Shown here one piece after another: positions 9,202-16,785 of a stretch of DNA of 20,022 nt. A program made the position numbers and the translations under genes. How positions within the stretch are numbered: the first letter of the stretch is position 1; the number at the start of each line of letters is the position of its first letter. The notes beneath the pieces are model-generated. The model made no database searches. It had not been told where the DNA came from and was given only the letters and a program-made list of their open reading frames with translations. This DNA is from a virus, in the IMG/VR virus record IMGVR_UViG_3300020185_000335, positions 1-20,022 of that record, one strand, 5' to 3'.

Positions 9202-10097
9202 TGGCTGAAATAAACTTTAATAATTTATACAATCAATTAAGTCCTATGGACAAAATGTTTTATGATCAACAGTTTCAAAAAAAATATAATTCAAATCAAG
9301 AAAACATAATGTTATCTTCTCAGCCTTCTTATGAGCAAATGAAATCAGTGTATGATGCTCAACAACAAGTTCCTGAAAAAAGTTTTTTTGATAGTCTTAA
9401 TCCTTTTACTTCAGCTAGCGCTGCTGAAATGCCTCCGGTTCCTAATGTTAGTTTAGGTACTCCACAAATTAATTTTAATACTGGAATTACAGGTGCATCT
9501 AATGCTATTCCAATGATTAATAATGTTCCAATGATTAATACCGGTGCTATAGATCAAAGGTTACAAAACACTGATTTAATTCAACAATTAATTGAACAGA
9601 ATCAACAAAAATTAAATCTTGCTAACACTGCAGACACAGCGCCTTTCTTTTTTCCTCCAGGGGGAACAACACCATTACAAAGTACGGCGCCTTTACAAGA
9701 TTTAGGTATTGACACTTCATATGGTGTTGCTAATGAAGAAGATGTTGAACAAGAATTTTTACCTGATCAAGAACCATCAGGCATTGCAAAACTTTTTGAG
9801 TTTTTGGGGAAATTACCTACACCATTTAATTTAGCAAGACGTGGTTTAGGATCTTTAAGAGGATTAAATGATAGAATGCAGAATTCAATGTTTGGTAAAT
9901 CAAAAACTTTAGCTGAATATTTTAATAATAGAAAAATAGCAAAAGCTACAGGTTCAAAAGATTTTATGAATAGACCTAGATCGGAAAGAAATTACACTGG
10001 GCCAAGTGGTGGAAATAATACTGGTGGAGATACAGGAGCTAAAGGAGCTGCAGATTCTTTTTCTAATAAAAGTGGAATGGGAAGAACTGGTTACTAA
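9201..10097 (+). CDS. Low-complexity putative virion protein
   Basis: A 298-residue protein of unknown function. It is Asn/Gln/Pro-rich, with a short internal peptide duplication (IPMINN then VPMINT) encoded by an 18-bp tandem repeat, an acidic patch (NEEDVEQEFLPDQEPSG, about residues 177-193), a helical basic region (FNLARRGLGSLRGLNDRM), and a Gly/Asn/Ser-rich C terminus ending GMGRTGY. There is no signal peptide, catalytic motif or membrane span. It overlaps the stop of the giant gene and the start of the holin-like gene by one base each (TAATG), so it belongs to the same late operon. A structural or scaffold-like role is inferred only from position and composition. Confidence 0.55.
   Translation: MAEINFNNLYNQLSPMDKMFYDQQFQKKYNSNQENIMLSSQPSYEQMKSVYDAQQQVPEKSFFDSLNPFTSASAAEMPPVPNVSLGTPQINFNTGITGASNAIPMINNVPMINTGAIDQRLQNTDLIQQLIEQNQQKLNLANTADTAPFFFPPGGTTPLQSTAPLQDLGIDTSYGVANEEDVEQEFLPDQEPSGIAKLFEFLGKLPTPFNLARRGLGSLRGLNDRMQNSMFGKSKTLAEYFNNRKIAKATGSKDFMNRPRSERNYTGPSGGNNTGGDTGAKGAADSFSNKSGMGRTGY
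9508..9540 (+). repeat. 18-bp in-frame tandem duplication
   Basis: TTCCAATGATTAATA occurs at 9508-9522 and again at 9526-9540, an 18-bp period in frame. It encodes the duplicated PMIN peptide of the 298-residue protein. Likely a slippage-type internal duplication. Confidence 0.85.
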
Positions 10098-10297
10098 TGC
10101 CTAAATCAAAAAACTCAGCTTTAGAAAAAATAGAATCTCACGAAAAACTTTGTCGTATAATGCAAAAACAAACTCACGAAAAAATTAATAAATTAGAAAC
10201 TCAAATTGATAGAATTGAAAGAATTTTAATCGGTTGCGCTGGCGCTTTACTCATGGGTATGGGTGGAATGATTACAGCATTAATATTTAAATTATAG
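10097..10297 (+). CDS. Putative holin, XhlA-like architecture
   Basis: A 66-residue protein. Residues about 7-43 form a charged amphipathic helix with heptad-like spacing (ALEKIESHEKLCRIMQKQ, then INKLETQIDRIERIL). Residues about 44-64 form one hydrophobic segment (IGCAGALLMGMGGMITALIF), followed by KL. An N-terminal coiled coil plus a C-terminal membrane anchor is the layout of XhlA-type holin/hemolysin proteins. As the last gene of the virion block, immediately before a terminator-like hairpin, it sits where lysis genes often are. No endolysin is visible in the window. It could instead be a membrane-anchored virion or superinfection protein. The start overlaps the previous stop (TAATG). Confidence 0.5.
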   Translation: MPKSKNSALEKIESHEKLCRIMQKQTHEKINKLETQIDRIERILIGCAGALLMGMGGMITALIFKL

Positions 10298-10332
10298 TTT
10301 TTTTGGGAGGTTGGGCACTTAGCTGCCGGGAT

Positions 10333-10356
10333 TGATTATAGTGGGGACTATAATCA
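10333..10356. terminator. Hairpin between convergent genes, probable bidirectional terminator
   Basis: A perfect 10-bp inverted repeat (TGATTATAGT / ACTATAATCA) around a GGGG loop (10343-10346), ending at the last base before the stop codon of the minus-strand helicase gene. It lies between two convergent genes in a 59-nt gap. Neither side is followed directly by a good U-tract; an 8-T run lies upstream at about 10297-10304. It could end transcription from both sides or stabilise 3' ends. A weaker 4-bp stem (10314-10317 with 10324-10327) sits just before it. Confidence 0.55.
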
Positions 10357-11790
10357 CTATATCCATTCTCTAAAATCTTCATCCATAATCGTATTGGCAA
10401 TATCAACTTTATTACGTAAAGCTTTTACAATTCTTTCATCAATTGTATCTTCAGTCATAATATCAATATAAGTCATTTTTTTAGTTTGACCTATACGATC
10501 AATACGTGCTTCTGATTGTTGACGTTTCTCAAGGTCATAACCATTTGAAAAATAAACCATATTACTGCCAGCAGTTAACGTAATACCATAACCACCGGTA
10601 TGAGTAGTTCCTACAAAAAATCTACAATTATCATCTGTTTGAAATTTTTTAATATTAGCTGATCTTGCATCAGTATCCGTTGCACCATAATAATCTACAA
10701 CAGAATCTTCACCATATACTTTTTTAATTTGTTCAATTATTCTTCTAACATCATGAGTATAGTGAGACCATATAATAGTTTTACCTTCAACGTTTTCTAA
10801 TATGTTCATTAGTTCAGTTAATCTTTGACAAGGTAAATCTTTTATAGTTCCATCATCAGCTGTAAAATGTCCACAAGTAATTTGATGTAGTCTCATCAAT
10901 TGAGTCATGACAGTTGCGGAAGATTGCATCTTACCATCTAAGAAAGCTATTGTTTCTTCTTTCATTTGTTTATAAACTTTTTTCTGTTCAGGTGTTAATT
11001 CAACATAATGTTTAACAAAAGTTTTTTCAGGTAAATCTAAACAATCATCTTTTAAAATTCTTTTTGAAAAAGGTTTTATTTTTTCTGATAATTCACCAAG
11101 GTTTCTATAACCAACAACAATCTCAACTCTTCTACCCTGTACTTCAATTTTTTTAGTAACAGCATACCTAGATTTAAATACCCAATAAGAATCATGATCT
11201 AATAACCATGGATCAAGAAATGCACATTGTGAAAATAAATCTAAAGGTGATTTAGTTACAGGTGAACCTGTAAGTATTCTTCTATATTTAGCATTATCTC
11301 TTAATGATAAAATATTTTTAGTTCTATTTGATGTGGGGGTTTTAATTGTAGTAGACTCATCAATTGCAATCATTGCCTTATGGCATGATAAAAATTTTTG
11401 TGCAAAATCAGTTCCATTACCTGAACTAAATGATTCAACATTCATAATTAAAATATGTAAGTCAGTTCCTGTTTCAAATAAAGTATTTAATATTTGTTTT
11501 TGTTTTGCTGACTTGTCTGATGTTTTCCATAACACCATTTTCTTTTCGATATGATCAGGTAAGTGTACAGGCACCTCCTGATCATACCAGTTCTTATAAA
11601 CACCTTTAGGTGCAATAAGAAGGAGACCATTTATCTGGCCTTTATCATATAACATTGCGGCATTATCTAGTAATACCTTTGATTTACCTGTACCCATTTC
11701 CATGAAGTACGCAAAATTTTCTTTATCCCAAGATGCTTCTAATGCATCTAATTGGTGCTCATACGGCTTAGTTTTAAATTTATAATTCAT
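10357..11790 (-). CDS. SNF2-family (SF2) DNA helicase/translocase
   Basis: A 477-residue ATPase with all the usual SF2/SNF2 motifs in order: Walker A MGTGKS (GTGKS at 33-37), Walker B IDEST (D144-T147, a DExH-box variant), motif III TGSP (174-177), and in the second RecA-like domain GYGITLTAG and QQSEARIDRIGQ (about 424-435) with the arginine finger region. It is short compared with cellular SNF2 proteins and has no added domains, typical of phage versions. Family knowledge predicts ATP-driven double-strand DNA translocation, perhaps in replication restart or recombination; the exact role is unknown. It is the only minus-strand gene, with its own promoter-like sequence and Shine-Dalgarno AAAGG (11804 down to 11800, 9 nt before the start codon), so it is expressed apart from both flanking operons. 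Confidence 0.92.
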   Translation of the reverse strand: MNYKFKTKPYEHQLDALEASWDKENFAYFMEMGTGKSKVLLDNAAMLYDKGQINGLLLIAPKGVYKNWYDQEVPVHLPDHIEKKMVLWKTSDKSAKQKQILNTLFETGTDLHILIMNVESFSSGNGTDFAQKFLSCHKAMIAIDESTTIKTPTSNRTKNILSLRDNAKYRRILTGSPVTKSPLDLFSQCAFLDPWLLDHDSYWVFKSRYAVTKKIEVQGRRVEIVVGYRNLGELSEKIKPFSKRILKDDCLDLPEKTFVKHYVELTPEQKKVYKQMKEETIAFLDGKMQSSATVMTQLMRLHQITCGHFTADDGTIKDLPCQRLTELMNILENVEGKTIIWSHYTHDVRRIIEQIKKVYGEDSVVDYYGATDTDARSANIKKFQTDDNCRFFVGTTHTGGYGITLTAGSNMVYFSNGYDLEKRQQSEARIDRIGQTKKMTYIDIMTEDTIDERIVKALRNKVDIANTIMDEDFREWI

Positions 11791-11823
11791 AATATATAAC
11801 CTTTACTTTTCTTTCTAAGAAGG

Positions 11824-11851
11824 TATATATAGTTAAAAAAGAATATGTCAA
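11824..11851 (-). promoter_or_regulatory. Promoter of the minus-strand SNF2 gene
   Basis: On the minus strand TTGACA (11851 to 11846) is followed after 16 nt by TATATA (11829 to 11824). The -35 is perfect and the -10 differs at one position. The start codon is about 34 bases downstream. The -10 hexamer is its own reverse complement, and a weak + strand -35 (TTTACT, 11802-11807, 16 nt away) could use it to fire rightward. The -35 ends 1 base before the start codon of the 111-residue gene, so the two genes share this 62-nt divergent region. Confidence 0.6.
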
Positions 11852-11852
11852 T

Positions 11853-12188
11853 ATGAGTAAAGTTTATTTAACACAGGAAATTCCTGGTACATCTATAGGA
11901 CAACCAAAATATAATGTTTTAGGTGCACAAAAGTTCGGACAAATTGTCACAGTGTTGCCAGAAAAAAGTCAAATTATTTTATCACCTGGTCCATTAATTC
12001 ACAAATTAAGAACCGCATTAAAAGATTATACAACTGATGATTACTTATTATTATCAGGAGATCCTGCAATTATAGGAGTAGTTTGCTCAGTTGTTTGTGA
12101 TATAACAAATGGAAAATTTAATTTATTAAAATGGGACAGACAAGAAAAAACTTACTACCCAATCGAAGTAGATATTTTTCAAAAATAA
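11853..12188 (+). CDS. Conserved-looking small phage protein, unknown function
   Basis: A 111-residue protein with mixed alpha/beta composition, no membrane segment and no known catalytic motif. Noticeable pieces are KFGQIVTVLPEKSQIILSPG, a DDYLLLSGDP loop followed by a hydrophobic helix (AIIGVVCSVVCDI), and FNLLKWDRQEKTYYPIEVDI at the C terminus. From memory, small proteins of this pattern recur near replication genes of marine podoviruses, without assigned function. The start has no strong Shine-Dalgarno sequence and is only 62 bases from the divergent helicase start, leaving room for a very short leader. A strong promoter begins 4 bases after its stop, so it seems to be its own transcription unit or the first gene of a read-through operon. 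Confidence 0.7.
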   Translation: MSKVYLTQEIPGTSIGQPKYNVLGAQKFGQIVTVLPEKSQIILSPGPLIHKLRTALKDYTTDDYLLLSGDPAIIGVVCSVVCDITNGKFNLLKWDRQEKTYYPIEVDIFQK

Positions 12189-12191
12189 AAC

Positions 12192-12220
12192 TTGACAAAA
12201 TAAGTTTTAGTCACTATAAT
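12192..12220 (+). promoter_or_regulatory. Perfect-consensus sigma70 promoter of the replication operon
   Basis: TTGACA at 12192-12197 and TATAAT at 12215-12220, separated by exactly 17 nt: a full match to the bacterial housekeeping sigma consensus. It lies in the 76-nt gap before the coiled-coil gene, with the expected transcription start near 12227 and a Shine-Dalgarno AAGGAG at 12253-12258. No phage RNA polymerase gene is visible in the window, so host RNA polymerase is the likely user. It would place the SSB, primase, helicase and perhaps the polymerase under strong early expression. Confidence 0.85.
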
Positions 12221-12264
12221 TACGACCATGAAAGTTATAAAGAAAAAAACCAAAGGAGTTATAT

Positions 12265-12813
12265 ATGATAATAGATATGCGTAAAGACGCACCTGATCAA
12301 TCTAATAGTATTGATCCAGATAAACTTTCAACAGAAGTTGAAAAGTTACAATCCATACAAAACCAAATTGAAAATTTGGAAGCACAAGTAAAAGATTTAA
12401 AACAAGATGAAAAACATTTTAGTTGTGTTGTTATTCCAAAATTAATGGAAGACATGAACTTATCTAGTTTAAAATTAAAAGATGGTTCAGAGTTAACTGT
12501 TAAACAAATTTATAGTGCCACATTAAAAGCTGATAAAAAAGCTGAAGGCATACACTGGCTTCGAGACAATGGCTTAGGTGATATAGTAAAAAATAATATT
12601 ACTGTATCATTTGGTCAAGGCGAAGATAACAAGGCTGTCGATTACGCTGGCCTTGCGAGGTCGAATGGGTATGAACCTATCCAAGAGGAGAAAGTTCACC
12701 CTTCGACACTCAAAGTAGTTATGAAGGAATGGAAAGACAAAGGTCGAGAAGTTCCTGAAGAACTATTCAATACATTTGATGGAAGTCAAACGTATTTAAA
12801 AAATAAAAAATAA
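12265..12813 (+). CDS. Coiled-coil protein of the replication operon, unknown function
   Basis: A 182-residue protein. Residues about 20-52 form a strong coiled coil (LSTEVEKLQSIQNQIENLEA and onward). The rest is a mixed domain with KLKDGSELTVKQIYSATLKA and a C-terminal part containing EKVHPSTLKVVMKEW and VPEELFNTFDG. The layout recalls small coiled-coil phage proteins encoded beside SSB or recombination genes (Gp157-like in a loose sense), but I cannot assign a family. Strong Shine-Dalgarno AAGGAG at 12253-12258, 6 bases before the ATG. It is the first gene after the consensus promoter and is followed 26 bases later by the putative SSB gene. Codons at about 12610-12720 use more G and C than neighbouring sequence. 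Confidence 0.65.
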   Translation: MIIDMRKDAPDQSNSIDPDKLSTEVEKLQSIQNQIENLEAQVKDLKQDEKHFSCVVIPKLMEDMNLSSLKLKDGSELTVKQIYSATLKADKKAEGIHWLRDNGLGDIVKNNITVSFGQGEDNKAVDYAGLARSNGYEPIQEEKVHPSTLKVVMKEWKDKGREVPEELFNTFDGSQTYLKNKK

Positions 12814-12839
12814 ATAATAACCTAATAAGGAGATATACT

Positions 12840-13619
12840 ATGGCAGATACAAATGCTGTGACTAAGACAAACAGTGCGGGTGCACTGGCTACAATCAACC
12901 TAAGAGGAGACTCTGGAAGAGGTAGCGAAGAAATAAAATCGGATGATATGTCTACACCGATTTTAAAAATCCTACACCAACTATCACCTGAATGTAATAA
13001 GAGTAATGCAAAATATGTAGAAGGTTCACAACCTGGTATGATTTATGCAAAAGGTCTTGGTACATTAGTAGATGGTCAAGAAGGTGTAGACCTACTTGTT
13101 TCACACGTGCAAACAAGATATCCTGAATGGCAGGAAATGGGTGACGTAGCAGCTCCGCCTGTTGCAACTCATATGTCTGTACCATCAGATGCCGTTGAAG
13201 AAAGAAACGGTAAATATAGACTGACTAATGGTAACTATTTAGAAAAGACTGCATATTTTTATGTAGTTGTTTTAGGTGATGAACCTAGACCTGCAGTAAT
13301 TACTATGAGATCATCTAACTTAACACCTGCGAGAGAATTAAATCAGTTGATTAAAAATCTAAGATTTAAAGATGACAAAGGTGTTTATAATCCGGCAGCA
13401 TATGCAGCAGTTTATAATTTAAAAACTGCAGCTAAAGTTGCGGGAAGTAAAAACTGGCATGTCTATAAACCTTCTATGAAGAGAGCATTAGATATCTCTA
13501 AAAAAGAAGACGCAGACTTATATTTAATGGCACAGGAATTTCAAAAATCTGTGTCAAAAGGTGCAGCTAAACCTGAATATGAGAAAAGCGATAAACCTCA
13601 AGTATCAGATATTGTTTAA
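12840..13619 (+). CDS. Putative single-stranded DNA-binding protein
   Basis: A 259-residue protein without an ATPase or nuclease motif. Its order is: flexible Ser/Gly-rich N terminus; STPILKILHQLSPECNKSNA (about residues 39-57); a central beta-rich region with VDLLVSHVQTRYPEWQEMGD; TAYFYVVVLGDEPRPAVITM; a polar stretch ARELNQLIKNLRF; and a Lys-rich C-terminal part. This pattern resembles a family of phage proteins often annotated as ssDNA-binding or replication-associated (from memory). The place directly before the primase fits, as does strong translation: AAGGAG at 12827-12832 is part of a leader almost the same as the T7 gene 10 ribosome binding site. It lacks the strongly acidic tail of T7 gp2.5. 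SSB is the best guess, not proven. Confidence 0.5.
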   Translation: MADTNAVTKTNSAGALATINLRGDSGRGSEEIKSDDMSTPILKILHQLSPECNKSNAKYVEGSQPGMIYAKGLGTLVDGQEGVDLLVSHVQTRYPEWQEMGDVAAPPVATHMSVPSDAVEERNGKYRLTNGNYLEKTAYFYVVVLGDEPRPAVITMRSSNLTPARELNQLIKNLRFKDDKGVYNPAAYAAVYNLKTAAKVAGSKNWHVYKPSMKRALDISKKEDADLYLMAQEFQKSVSKGAAKPEYEKSDKPQVSDIV

Positions 13620-13644
13620 TTCACTAAGTGAATACTTCGGAGAT

Positions 13645-13674
13645 GGGGTGGCGACGGGAGACTGTCGCCACTCT
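13645..13674 (+). promoter_or_regulatory. Strong GC-rich hairpin between SSB-like and primase genes
   Basis: GTGGCGAC (13648-13655) pairs perfectly with GTCGCCAC (13664-13671) around loop GGGAGACT. One G-C and two G-U pairs extend it to 11 bp (13645-13674). CTTTAAAC follows, a weak U-tract at best. It stands out as GC-rich in AT-rich DNA. It could be a partial terminator that lowers primase expression relative to the upstream gene, or an mRNA-stabilising 3' element. A 13-nt palindrome TTCACTAAGTGAA lies just before, at 13619-13631. Confidence 0.6.
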
Positions 13675-13699
13675 TTAAACAAATTAAAGGGATACAGAT

Positions 13700-15349
13700 A
13701 TGCAAGAGTTTATAAAAAATTTTACAGGTTTAGAACGTAATTACGGTTATTGTAATATTAGTAATGGTTATAAAGATCCTGATACAGGTAAGATAAGATT
13801 TAAAAATGGTGACTATGGGTGGTCAGGTAAACCTATAACTCAATTTGATTACAAACAACATTTAGATGGGACAAAATCAATAGGAATACAACCTTGTAAT
13901 GATAGTGATTTAGCAAGGTTTGGTGCAATAGATATAGATCCAAAAATATATAAAAATTTAGATGTAAAATATTATCTAGATATAATTCAAGAAAAACAAT
14001 TACCATTAATACCAGTTAAATCTAAAAGTGGTGGGCTTCATTTATATTTATTTACAAAAGAATTAGTGAGAGCAAAAGTAATAAAAGATTTTTTAGAAGA
14101 CGTATTATTTTTATTTAAACTACCCATCAATACAGAAATATTTCCTAAACAAACTAAATTAGGTAGTGATACAAATGGAAATAAAGTAAATGGTAATTTT
14201 ATAAATCTTCCATATTTTGGTAAAAAAGAAAGAGTTGCATTAGATCCATCGGGTAAAGAAATACCTTTTGATGTGTTTCTACAATGTGTTGAATTAAATA
14301 AAGTAGATTCAAATCAAATAAAAGAATTATCAGATAATCTTATTCGGAAAGCATTAACCGGAGGTGCAGAGGAATTTAAAGATGGTCCACCTTGTTTAGA
14401 AATTTTATCAAAAAATAAAATGACAGATGGTCGTGATAGATTTTTATATAACTACATGGTCTTTGCTAAGAAAAAATATTCAGATGATTGGAAAAATAAA
14501 GTTCTACAAGCAGGTAGAAATTATTTTGAGTTTAATCAAACCTGGACAGATGATCACATTAAAATGAAAATAAAGAATTGGGAGAAGCAGGAAAAAGGTC
14601 ATACTTGTAGTGATGAATTACTTTCACCTGTTTGTGTTAAATCAGAATGTGTGAAAAGAAAGTTTGGAATTATATCAGATAAGAAAATAGATTGGCCATT
14701 AATGACTAATCTAATCAAAGTAGATTTTAAACCAGACCCTGAATATTATCTTACTGTAGAAAATAAAAAAGGTGAATCAGTTTCAGTTCATGCAAAAGAT
14801 GTAAATAAATTAAAAGATCAAAAAGAATTAAGAGGTTTAGTTATGGCTCAAGCGGATATATTTCCACCTCCTATTAAAGCAATGGACTTTCATGCAATGA
14901 TAAATGCTTTATTGGATACACAAGATACAGTGCAGCCGGCTCCAGGGACCAGACCGATAGAGATATTAAAGAAATTAATAAGAGAACATATTAACGGGCC
15001 TCAGGCTACAACGCATAACTCTTTTTTAAGTGGTAACGTATTGAAAGATGAAACTTATGCATACTTTGTTTATGATGATTTCTATACTTTCTTAAAAGAA
15101 AACGAATGGAAGAAAGATGCATCTAGAACTTCTTACATGATAGAAAAAATGTTTGAAAATGAAAAAGATCATTTACCAAAACCAGAGTTTGGTAAGAAGA
15201 AAAGATTTCCAGGTAGAAATAAAAAGACAGATAAACCAAATCCAGGTGTTAATGGATGTGCATTTATACCTTTATATTTATTTAAAGAAGAAGAAGACAT
15301 GGAAGTAGAAGAGATTATAGAAATAGAAAATGAGGATGATATTGTATAA
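13700..15349 (+). CDS. AEP-superfamily DNA primase (primase-polymerase-like)
   Basis: A 549-residue protein. The N-terminal third carries archaeo-eukaryotic primase motifs: YGWSGKPITQFDY (about 39-51), the metal-binding pair in FGAIDIDP (D78, D80), and SKSGGLHLYLF with the S-x-H type motif (S110, H114), followed by FPKQTKLGSD and NFINLPYF. This version resembles the primase domain seen in TOTE-type and many phage AEP proteins. The middle has a Cys cluster around HTC, VCVKSEC and KRKFGI (about 305-328) which may bind zinc. No Walker A is present, so unlike T7 gp4 it is not fused to a helicase. The last 20 or so residues are very acidic. Shine-Dalgarno AAAGGG at 13686-13691. The stop overlaps the helicase start (TAATG), implying the two act together at the fork. 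Confidence 0.82.
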   Translation: MQEFIKNFTGLERNYGYCNISNGYKDPDTGKIRFKNGDYGWSGKPITQFDYKQHLDGTKSIGIQPCNDSDLARFGAIDIDPKIYKNLDVKYYLDIIQEKQLPLIPVKSKSGGLHLYLFTKELVRAKVIKDFLEDVLFLFKLPINTEIFPKQTKLGSDTNGNKVNGNFINLPYFGKKERVALDPSGKEIPFDVFLQCVELNKVDSNQIKELSDNLIRKALTGGAEEFKDGPPCLEILSKNKMTDGRDRFLYNYMVFAKKKYSDDWKNKVLQAGRNYFEFNQTWTDDHIKMKIKNWEKQEKGHTCSDELLSPVCVKSECVKRKFGIISDKKIDWPLMTNLIKVDFKPDPEYYLTVENKKGESVSVHAKDVNKLKDQKELRGLVMAQADIFPPPIKAMDFHAMINALLDTQDTVQPAPGTRPIEILKKLIREHINGPQATTHNSFLSGNVLKDETYAYFVYDDFYTFLKENEWKKDASRTSYMIEKMFENEKDHLPKPEFGKKKRFPGRNKKTDKPNPGVNGCAFIPLYLFKEEEDMEVEEIIEIENEDDIV

Positions 15350-16785
15350 TGATTTATAAATACTACGGTCCTCCAGGTACAGGTAAAACATATAAGCTTA
15401 TTAGTAGAGCTAAAGCATATGTTAGAATGGGTGTACCGTTAGATAAGATTGCATACTTTGCTTTTACCAAAAAAGCTGCAGAAGAAGCTAGAGAAAGAAT
15501 GCCGGCAGAAGATAAGGACTTATATTATTTTAGAACTATTCATTCATTTGCTTTTGATCAATTAGATTTAAATACTAAGAAAGTAATGCAAGGTAGTGAT
15601 TATGAAAAGATAGGTAAGAAATTAAATTTAAGAGTTAAGTATTATGATAAATATAATAAAGAAGAAATATTTTATTTGAATAGTGATAGTCCATATTTTC
15701 AAATGATAGGAAAAGCAATTAATAGAGATGTAACTATTAAAGAAGAGTACGATAGAAATGAACATAACTCTAAAGAAATCAAATGGCATATACTAAAAAA
15801 CATAGATGATAATTTAAAAAATTATAAGACTGTTAAAAAGAAATTAGATTTTAATGATATGATTAATCAATTATTATTAAAAGAAGATTTACCTAGATTT
15901 AAAGCAATCTTCATAGATGAAGCTCAAGATTTATCTCCATTACAATGGAAGCTATTTGATAAATTAAAACAATATACAGATGATATTTATTTAGCAGGTG
16001 ACGATGATCAAGCTATCTTTGCTTGGGCTGGTGCAGATGTTGATAGATTTATATCTGAAAAAGCAGATAAAGAAAAAGTATTAAAATATTCAAAAAGAAT
16101 ATCAAGAGCAGTTCAGGAACAATCAATCATACCTCTAACTAATATAATTGGTTTAAGAAAACTAAAAAAATATTATCCAAGAGACTACGAAGGTGAGTGT
16201 CTTAAAATAAATAACCTAGATCAAATAGATCTAACAGAGGGAAAATGGTTAATATTAACTAGAACTATTTCTAGATTAATAAAGATGACAAAAGAATTAA
16301 GAAAAAGAAATTTATATCATTATACTAATAAAGGTAAAAGTTTTGTAGTTAGAATATATAATGCATCAATTAATTATAATTCATGGTGTAGAGGAATTAA
16401 ATTAGATGAAAAAGAAATAAAAGATGTAGAAGAATATACTGGTCTTAAACAAAATAAATGGGACAACACAATAGATTGGTTTGATGCTTTTAAAAAAGCA
16501 GATTTATCTGAGAAAGAATATATTAAAAATATGATAGATAATGGAGAAGACCTAGATGATAGGGCACGTATCAAAGTATCTACTATTCATGCAGCTAAAG
16601 GTGGAGAAGAAGATAGTGTAATTCTTTGTTTAGACATTGGAGATAAAATTAAAAAAGCAATTAAGAAGAGTCAAGCAAAGCATGATGAAGAACATAGAGT
16701 TTGGTATGTTGGAGGAACACGTGCAAGAAATAATTTATATAAATTAAAAGCAAGAATAAAAAGAAATGAATATAAACATATTTAA
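15349..16785 (+). CDS. UvrD/PcrA-like superfamily 1 DNA helicase
   Basis: A 478-residue helicase with SF1A motifs in order: Walker A GPPGTGKT (7-14), motif Ia FRTIHSFAF (61-69), Walker B IDEAQD (189-194), motif III GDDDQAIFAWAGA (217-229), motif V VSTIHAAKGGEED near 415, and motif VI VWYVGGTRARNNLY near 455. It is much shorter than UvrD (about 720 residues), with reduced 1B/2B domains, as in phage helicases. Family knowledge predicts 3'-5' unwinding. No DnaB-like or T7-type hexameric helicase is seen in the window, so this enzyme may be the replicative helicase or a recombination helper. The start is fixed by the TAATG overlap with the primase stop, with only a weak GAGG 13 bases upstream. 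Confidence 0.92.
   Translation: MIYKYYGPPGTGKTYKLISRAKAYVRMGVPLDKIAYFAFTKKAAEEARERMPAEDKDLYYFRTIHSFAFDQLDLNTKKVMQGSDYEKIGKKLNLRVKYYDKYNKEEIFYLNSDSPYFQMIGKAINRDVTIKEEYDRNEHNSKEIKWHILKNIDDNLKNYKTVKKKLDFNDMINQLLLKEDLPRFKAIFIDEAQDLSPLQWKLFDKLKQYTDDIYLAGDDDQAIFAWAGADVDRFISEKADKEKVLKYSKRISRAVQEQSIIPLTNIIGLRKLKKYYPRDYEGECLKINNLDQIDLTEGKWLILTRTISRLIKMTKELRKRNLYHYTNKGKSFVVRIYNASINYNSWCRGIKLDEKEIKDVEEYTGLKQNKWDNTIDWFDAFKKADLSEKEYIKNMIDNGEDLDDRARIKVSTIHAAKGGEEDSVILCLDIGDKIKKAIKKSQAKHDEEHRVWYVGGTRARNNLYKLKARIKRNEYKHI

Noticed and set aside
9708-9737. TTGACA followed by TAATGA about 16 nt later inside the 298-residue gene
   Set aside because: The -10 match is poor and it lies in the middle of a coding region of a late operon.
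13643-13678. 11-codon frame inside the GC-rich hairpin
   Set aside because: GGAG abuts the ATG with no spacing, and the frame is explained by the stem sequence.
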